Source of the DNA: Cellulophaga sp. L1A9
Lineage (GTDB): Bacteria; Bacteroidota; Bacteroidia; Flavobacteriales; Flavobacteriaceae
Direction: 5' to 3'
Assembly: GCF_009797025.1 (NCBI RefSeq)
Contig: NZ_CP047027.1
Coordinates: 2,108,001 to 2,172,000, forward strand
DNA length: 64,000 nucleotides
Part shown: positions 60,305 to 64,000 of the stretch, in pieces
Position numbering within the stretch: position 1 is the stretch's first letter
Layout of the letters: every line of letters begins with the position of its first letter
Program-made: the position numbers and the translations under genes
The notes under the pieces: model-generated
The model's input: the letters and a program-made list of their open reading frames with translations, nothing else
Database searches by the model: none
What the model was told of the DNA's origin: nothing

Positions 60305-62800
60305 ATGAAAAAACTACTAGTACTGCTTATTTGCCTTTCTATGACTTCTTTTGAAGGTATCCAAGCACAGAAAAAGAAAAACAAAAAATCTAAATCAGTT
60401 GAAAAAACCACGACAAAACCAAAAGACAAAAGTGCAATTAAAGAGTATGCAGCTGTAATTACAAAAGAAGCAATTACTGACGATGGTTTATTTAAAACGC
60501 ATCAAGTAAAAAAAGAGTACTTCTATGAAATACCTTTTAATGTATTAAATAGAGACATGCTTTGGGTAAGTAGAATTGCTCAAATACCTAGTGGTTTAGG
60601 TGGTGGCTATATGAATGCGGGTTCTAAGACTAATGAACAAGTGGTGCATTGGGTACGTTTTCAAGATAAGGTCTTATTAAAAATCAAATCATTTTCTAAT
60701 ATTGCTTCGAGTGCAAAAGCAATCTCGAAATCTGTTCTGGTGAATAATTATGAACCTACATTATATGCTTTTGATATTAAAGCATTTAATACGGACTCTA
60801 CTGCTGTGGTTATTAATGTAACGAAGTTTTTTTCTGAAGATGTGCCTGCCATAAGTGGGCTATCAAGCAGATTGCGTAAAGAATATAAAGTAAAAAAATT
60901 AGATGCTTCTAGAAGTTTCGTTAATAGTATTAAGAGTTTTCCTGAAAATATTGAGGTGAAGCAAGACTTTACCTACTCTGCTTCAGAGCCACCAACACAA
61001 TCTAAGTTGGAAGCTATTAGTCTTCAAATGAATCAATCAATGATCTTGTTGCCTGAGGAACCAATGCAGCCAAGGTTGTATGATCCAAGAGTAGGATTTT
61101 TTACGGTGAGCCAGAATGATTATGGCAGTACGGCATTAAAGTCAGACGAGAAAAAGTATATCAGGCGTTGGAGGTTGGAGCCAAAAGACCCTGAGGCATA
61201 TGCACGAGGGGAATTGGTAGAGCCTGTAAAGCCAATTGTTTATTATTTAGATCCTGGTACTCCAGAGAATTTAAAAGCCTATATGAAGCAAGGTATAGAG
61301 GACTGGCAAAAGCCTTTTGAAACAGCAGGGTTTAAAAATGCCATTATAGCAAAAGATGCACCAACACCAGAGGAAGATCCTGAATTTAGCCCTGAAGATA
61401 TTCGGTATTCTGTAGTGCGTTACGTAGCAAGTACAACAAGGAATGCTGTAGGCCCTAGTGTTTCAGATCCAAGAAGTGGAGAAATTATTGAAAGTGATAT
61501 TATTTGGTATCATAACCATTTAAGAAGTTATAGAAACCGATATTTATTAGAAACGGGAGCAGCAAATCCATCGGCACGAACTTTGGATACTCCTGAAGCT
61601 GAAATAGGAGAAATGATGCGTATGGTTATTGCTCATGAAGTAGGGCATGCTTTAGGTTTCCCTCATAATATGGCAGCAAGTTACGCATACCCTGTAGCAT
61701 CTTTAAGAGATGGTGCGTTTACGCAAGAGTTTGGCTTAGCAGCAAGTTTAATGGATTATACACGGTATAACTATGTTGCCCAGCCCGGTGATAAGAATGT
61801 TCGTTTTATTCGTCAAATGGGACCTTATGATCATTATGCTACCAATTGGGGTTATCGGTATATTGCAAATGCTAGTTCCGCTGCGGAAGAGGTACCAGTA
61901 TTAAATAAATGGATTCTAGAAAAAGCGAATGATCCCAAATATAAATTCGGAAGGCAGTCTAGCACTTTTGATCCACAATCACAAACTGAAGGGGTAGGTG
62001 ATGATCCTGTTGCAGCAAGTACTTATGGTTTAAAAAATTTAAAATATGTAGCGGCTAATTTGCCAGCATGGACCTCTGATAAAACTAATAATTATGATGA
62101 TTTAGAAGAGTTGTATGGAGAATTATTAGGTGTTTATAGTCGTTATGTAGGTCATGTGGTAACCAATATTGGCGGTGTTTTTGAAGATTTAAAAACTCCC
62201 GAACAAGGCGGGTTCATCTACACACATCTTGATGAGAAATCTCAAAAAGCATCGATGCAATGGTTGCAAAAAAATATATTTGATACTCCAGAATGGCTAA
62301 TTAATAAAGCGATTCTTCAAAATATTGATCATGCAGGTTATTTTGAAAAGGTGCGAAAGTTGCAAGAGCGTCATTTAAATTCATTATTGAGTTTTGATCG
62401 ATTAGGTAGATTAATTGATGCAGAGACAACAGATATCAATTATTACAGTGCTTTAGAAATGTTACGAGATTTGCGTTCTGGTATGTGGAGTGAAGCAAAT
62501 AGTGCTAAGAATGTGTCAATTTATAGAAGAAACTTGCAGCGTTCTTATATAGATAGAATGGGCTATTTACTTATCGAAGAAAATACGGCAAGACGCTCTC
62601 GTAGATCAGGATTTGAAGGAGCAATTAATTATGATGTTGCCACATCAGATGTGCGAGCATTGGTTCGAGGTGAGTTAACTACATTGCGCTCTCGACTTAA
62701 AAGTGCTAGAAACTCAGGAGTAAATACAGTGACAAAGTATCATTATGACGATGCCGTTGCACGTATTAATGATTTCCTTGATACAACTTCTGGAAAATAA
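60305..62800 (+). CDS. Secreted zinc-dependent metalloprotease (DUF5117/DUF5118 type)
   Basis: An 831-residue exported protease. The signal peptide (LLVLLICLSMTSFEGIQA) is followed by a lysine-rich linker, a DUF5118/DUF5117-like region (FYEIPFNVLNRDMLWVSRIA, DPRVGFFTVSQNDYGS) and the metzincin-type zinc site MVIAHEVGHALGFPHNMAAS. SLMDYTRYNYVAQPGD supplies the Met-turn. The C-terminal 250 residues are helical. It is probably periplasmic or surface-bound; the substrate is unknown. It forms its own unit with a terminator directly after the stop codon. Confidence 0.92.
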   Translation: MKKLLVLLICLSMTSFEGIQAQKKKNKKSKSVEKTTTKPKDKSAIKEYAAVITKEAITDDGLFKTHQVKKEYFYEIPFNVLNRDMLWVSRIAQIPSGLGGGYMNAGSKTNEQVVHWVRFQDKVLLKIKSFSNIASSAKAISKSVLVNNYEPTLYAFDIKAFNTDSTAVVINVTKFFSEDVPAISGLSSRLRKEYKVKKLDASRSFVNSIKSFPENIEVKQDFTYSASEPPTQSKLEAISLQMNQSMILLPEEPMQPRLYDPRVGFFTVSQNDYGSTALKSDEKKYIRRWRLEPKDPEAYARGELVEPVKPIVYYLDPGTPENLKAYMKQGIEDWQKPFETAGFKNAIIAKDAPTPEEDPEFSPEDIRYSVVRYVASTTRNAVGPSVSDPRSGEIIESDIIWYHNHLRSYRNRYLLETGAANPSARTLDTPEAEIGEMMRMVIAHEVGHALGFPHNMAASYAYPVASLRDGAFTQEFGLAASLMDYTRYNYVAQPGDKNVRFIRQMGPYDHYATNWGYRYIANASSAAEEVPVLNKWILEKANDPKYKFGRQSSTFDPQSQTEGVGDDPVAASTYGLKNLKYVAANLPAWTSDKTNNYDDLEELYGELLGVYSRYVGHVVTNIGGVFEDLKTPEQGGFIYTHLDEKSQKASMQWLQKNIFDTPEWLINKAILQNIDHAGYFEKVRKLQERHLNSLLSFDRLGRLIDAETTDINYYSALEMLRDLRSGMWSEANSAKNVSIYRRNLQRSYIDRMGYLLIEENTARRSRRSGFEGAINYDVATSDVRALVRGELTTLRSRLKSARNSGVNTVTKYHYDDAVARINDFLDTTSGK

Positions 62801-62843
62801 AAAACTGAAGGAGAAATTATAGCTAATTTCTCCTTCAGTTTTT
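62801..62843 (+). terminator. Intrinsic terminator after the zinc metalloprotease
   Basis: Perfect stem of about 19 bp (AACTGAAGGAGAAATTA / TAATTTCTCCTTCAGTT) with a 4-base loop and T tail. It begins at the stop codon. The A-rich 5' side would let it also serve the convergent PiT gene. Confidence 0.88.
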
Positions 62844-62871
62844 ATTACTATTCAAACCGCTATGAGGTTTC

Positions 62872-64000
62872 TTATTTAGTGATTTGATTAGATAAATCAA
62901 CCTTAGCAGGTTCTACAGAACTATCATGCTCATTGTAATACAATTCTAAAAGATTCATTAAAGCCATTAGGAGGTCTTTAGTTTCTTGTAGTAGAGAAAA
63001 GTATAAGGTAGTATTTTTAGGGCTAGATTCTTCTGTTCTCGTTCTTTCTACTTGTTTCTTTATTTTCTGAGATACTAAATCAAAGGCTTCATTCTTATTT
63101 TTAATAATATTTCCAATCTTTTCAAAAGACCTCGTTTCAAAAGCAATCTTAGTTTCATTAAAAACACTTTCTAGCTTCGAATCAATCTCTTTTAATTCTT
63201 TAATTTGGTTGTATTTAAGTTTCTTATGATTATTGTGAATGTGCTTATGGCTTACTTTACTGATGTATTCTAGCGATTGTGCCATATCTTGTAAGTATCC
63301 TAAAATACTGATGTAGAAATTACTGGCACCAATACTGGCTTCATCTAAATTCTTTATAAAATAGAAGATATTGTCTCGTAATTCGTCAATTTCTGTGGAG
63401 AGCTTATTAACCTGCTTTTTGTTCTTTTTTAGCGCGTCTAAATCTTGACGAGCCAATCCGTCAATGGCTATAGTGTAGATTTTGTTACTGCGTCTAACTA
63501 CTGTAGAAATATTATTAGCACTTTCTTCTATCACGCCTTGTATAGAGCTGCTTTCAGATTTTCTAAGGCTATCTTCAGCTTTAATTTCTTGCGCTTTTTT
63601 ACTTTGTTTGAAGTAATTTCTAAAAATCATTAGAAAAGCCAAGGTTAAGAAAATACCTATTGCGATAGTGCCACCGTAATTAATACATATAGCAATGATT
63701 GCAGAAGCTACAAAAGCTATTATTGCAGTAAAAAACCATCCACCGATAACATTTAAAACACCTGCAACTCTGTATACAGCACTTTCTGCGCCCCAAGCTT
63801 TATCCGCTAAAGAAGAACCCATAGCGACCATGAAAGTTACATAAGTTGTAGATAATGGCAGTTTCATTGAGGTAGCTAATGAGATTAAAATACTAGCAAC
63901 CATAAGGTTTACTGCTGCTCTTACTAGGTCAAAGGCGGGTTTGTCTTGTTCTTTTACTTTCAGTACAGAAGGTGCTAGTTTCTCAAAGCGAGTATTTATA
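62872..64000 (-). CDS. PiT-family inorganic phosphate transporter, C-terminal part (cut by window edge)
   Basis: The minus-strand frame is open from the edge (starting NTRFEKLAPSVLKVKEQ) to a stop at 62872, so the true start lies beyond 64000. The second PiT signature region is visible (VNLMVASILISLATSMKLPL, STTYVTFMVAMGSSLADKAW), followed by three further helices. A cytoplasmic tail of about 200 residues, rich in helical coiled-coil sequence (NNISTVVRRSNKIYTIAI, DELRDNIFYFIKNLDE), resembles PhoU. Fusion of PiT with a PhoU-like tail is common in Bacteroidota and probably takes the place of a separate regulator. Confidence 0.88.
   Translation of the reverse strand, partial: INTRFEKLAPSVLKVKEQDKPAFDLVRAAVNLMVASILISLATSMKLPLSTTYVTFMVAMGSSLADKAWGAESAVYRVAGVLNVIGGWFFTAIIAFVASAIIAICINYGGTIAIGIFLTLAFLMIFRNYFKQSKKAQEIKAEDSLRKSESSSIQGVIEESANNISTVVRRSNKIYTIAIDGLARQDLDALKKNKKQVNKLSTEIDELRDNIFYFIKNLDEASIGASNFYISILGYLQDMAQSLEYISKVSHKHIHNNHKKLKYNQIKELKEIDSKLESVFNETKIAFETRSFEKIGNIIKNKNEAFDLVSQKIKKQVERTRTEESSPKNTTLYFSLLQETKDLLMALMNLLELYYNEHDSSVEPAKVDLSNQITK

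Overview
The window is AT-rich, densely coded chromosomal DNA from a member of the Bacteroidota, most likely a marine Flavobacteriaceae (Cellulophaga/Maribacter/Zobellia-like). The grounds are the protein set (HemJ-type CopD, DUF3109, DUF1080, LytS/LytTR pairs, DUF5117-type zinc proteases, large BNR-repeat proteins), scarce Shine-Dalgarno sequences, and several TAnnTTTG promoter boxes, which are the Bacteroidota -7 element. I found no tRNA, rRNA, CRISPR array or prophage. Family names come from reading the proteins; no database search was run.

Layout. 1-9.3 kb: an MscS-type channel (cut by the window edge), ferrochelatase, a MATE pump, an EcsC-family protein, a large BNR-repeat secreted protein, HemJ and a sensor histidine kinase. 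Two late haem-synthesis enzymes (HemH, HemJ) thus lie close together. 9.3-16.1 kb: eight tandem paralogous small membrane proteins of unknown function. They share a two-helix hairpin, an LDR-x-x-G-x-I-T-Y-P-like motif and a WYMDKNRPLPPG C-terminal signature. A 1.73 kb block is duplicated at a constant offset of 4,333 bp, and its divergence is concentrated in the hairpin codons. This is the most unusual part of the window. 16.2-18.5 kb: a CsbD-like protein, a GNAT acetyltransferase, a lipocalin-like lipoprotein, and a composite relic that looks like the junction of an old tandem duplication. 18.6-22.5 kb (minus): proC-proB-proA with a beta-lysine N-acetyltransferase (ablB), apparently a compatible-solute unit. 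22.7-27.1 kb: enoyl-CoA hydratase, a secreted unknown, a PA0069-type radical SAM protein and a DsbA/FrnE oxidoreductase.

27.1-28.4 kb holds one intact IS3-family element with 25-bp ends, a TCC target duplication and an A-AAA-AAG frameshift site. 28.4-40.8 kb is mostly housekeeping: a Tat-exported Gfo/Idh/MocA protein, HD hydrolase, PlsC, bacilliredoxin, DjlA-like TerB-DnaJ protein, HupE/UreJ protein, dCMP deaminase, CtpA protease, MarC, DUF3109, a TPR-LytS/LytTR two-component system, and two small unknowns. 40.8-45 kb: a structured leader or possible small RNA, then nrdB-nrdA.

45.2-57.6 kb is a sugar-oxidation cluster. It has two GMC dehydrogenase large subunits carrying a C-x5-C-x3-C iron-sulfur motif, one Tat-signal gluconate-2-dehydrogenase subunit 3, two TIM-barrel isomerase/epimerases, two MFS permeases, a Gfo/Idh/MocA dehydrogenase and two DUF1080 (3-keto-disaccharide hydrolase) proteins. 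Together they suggest periplasmic oxidation of glycosides at C3, cleavage of the 3-keto-glycoside, uptake, and reduction back to a usable sugar. 57.6-64 kb: YicC-gmk-nadD, a SpoIIAA-like unknown, a zinc metalloprotease and the C-terminal part of a PiT phosphate transporter.
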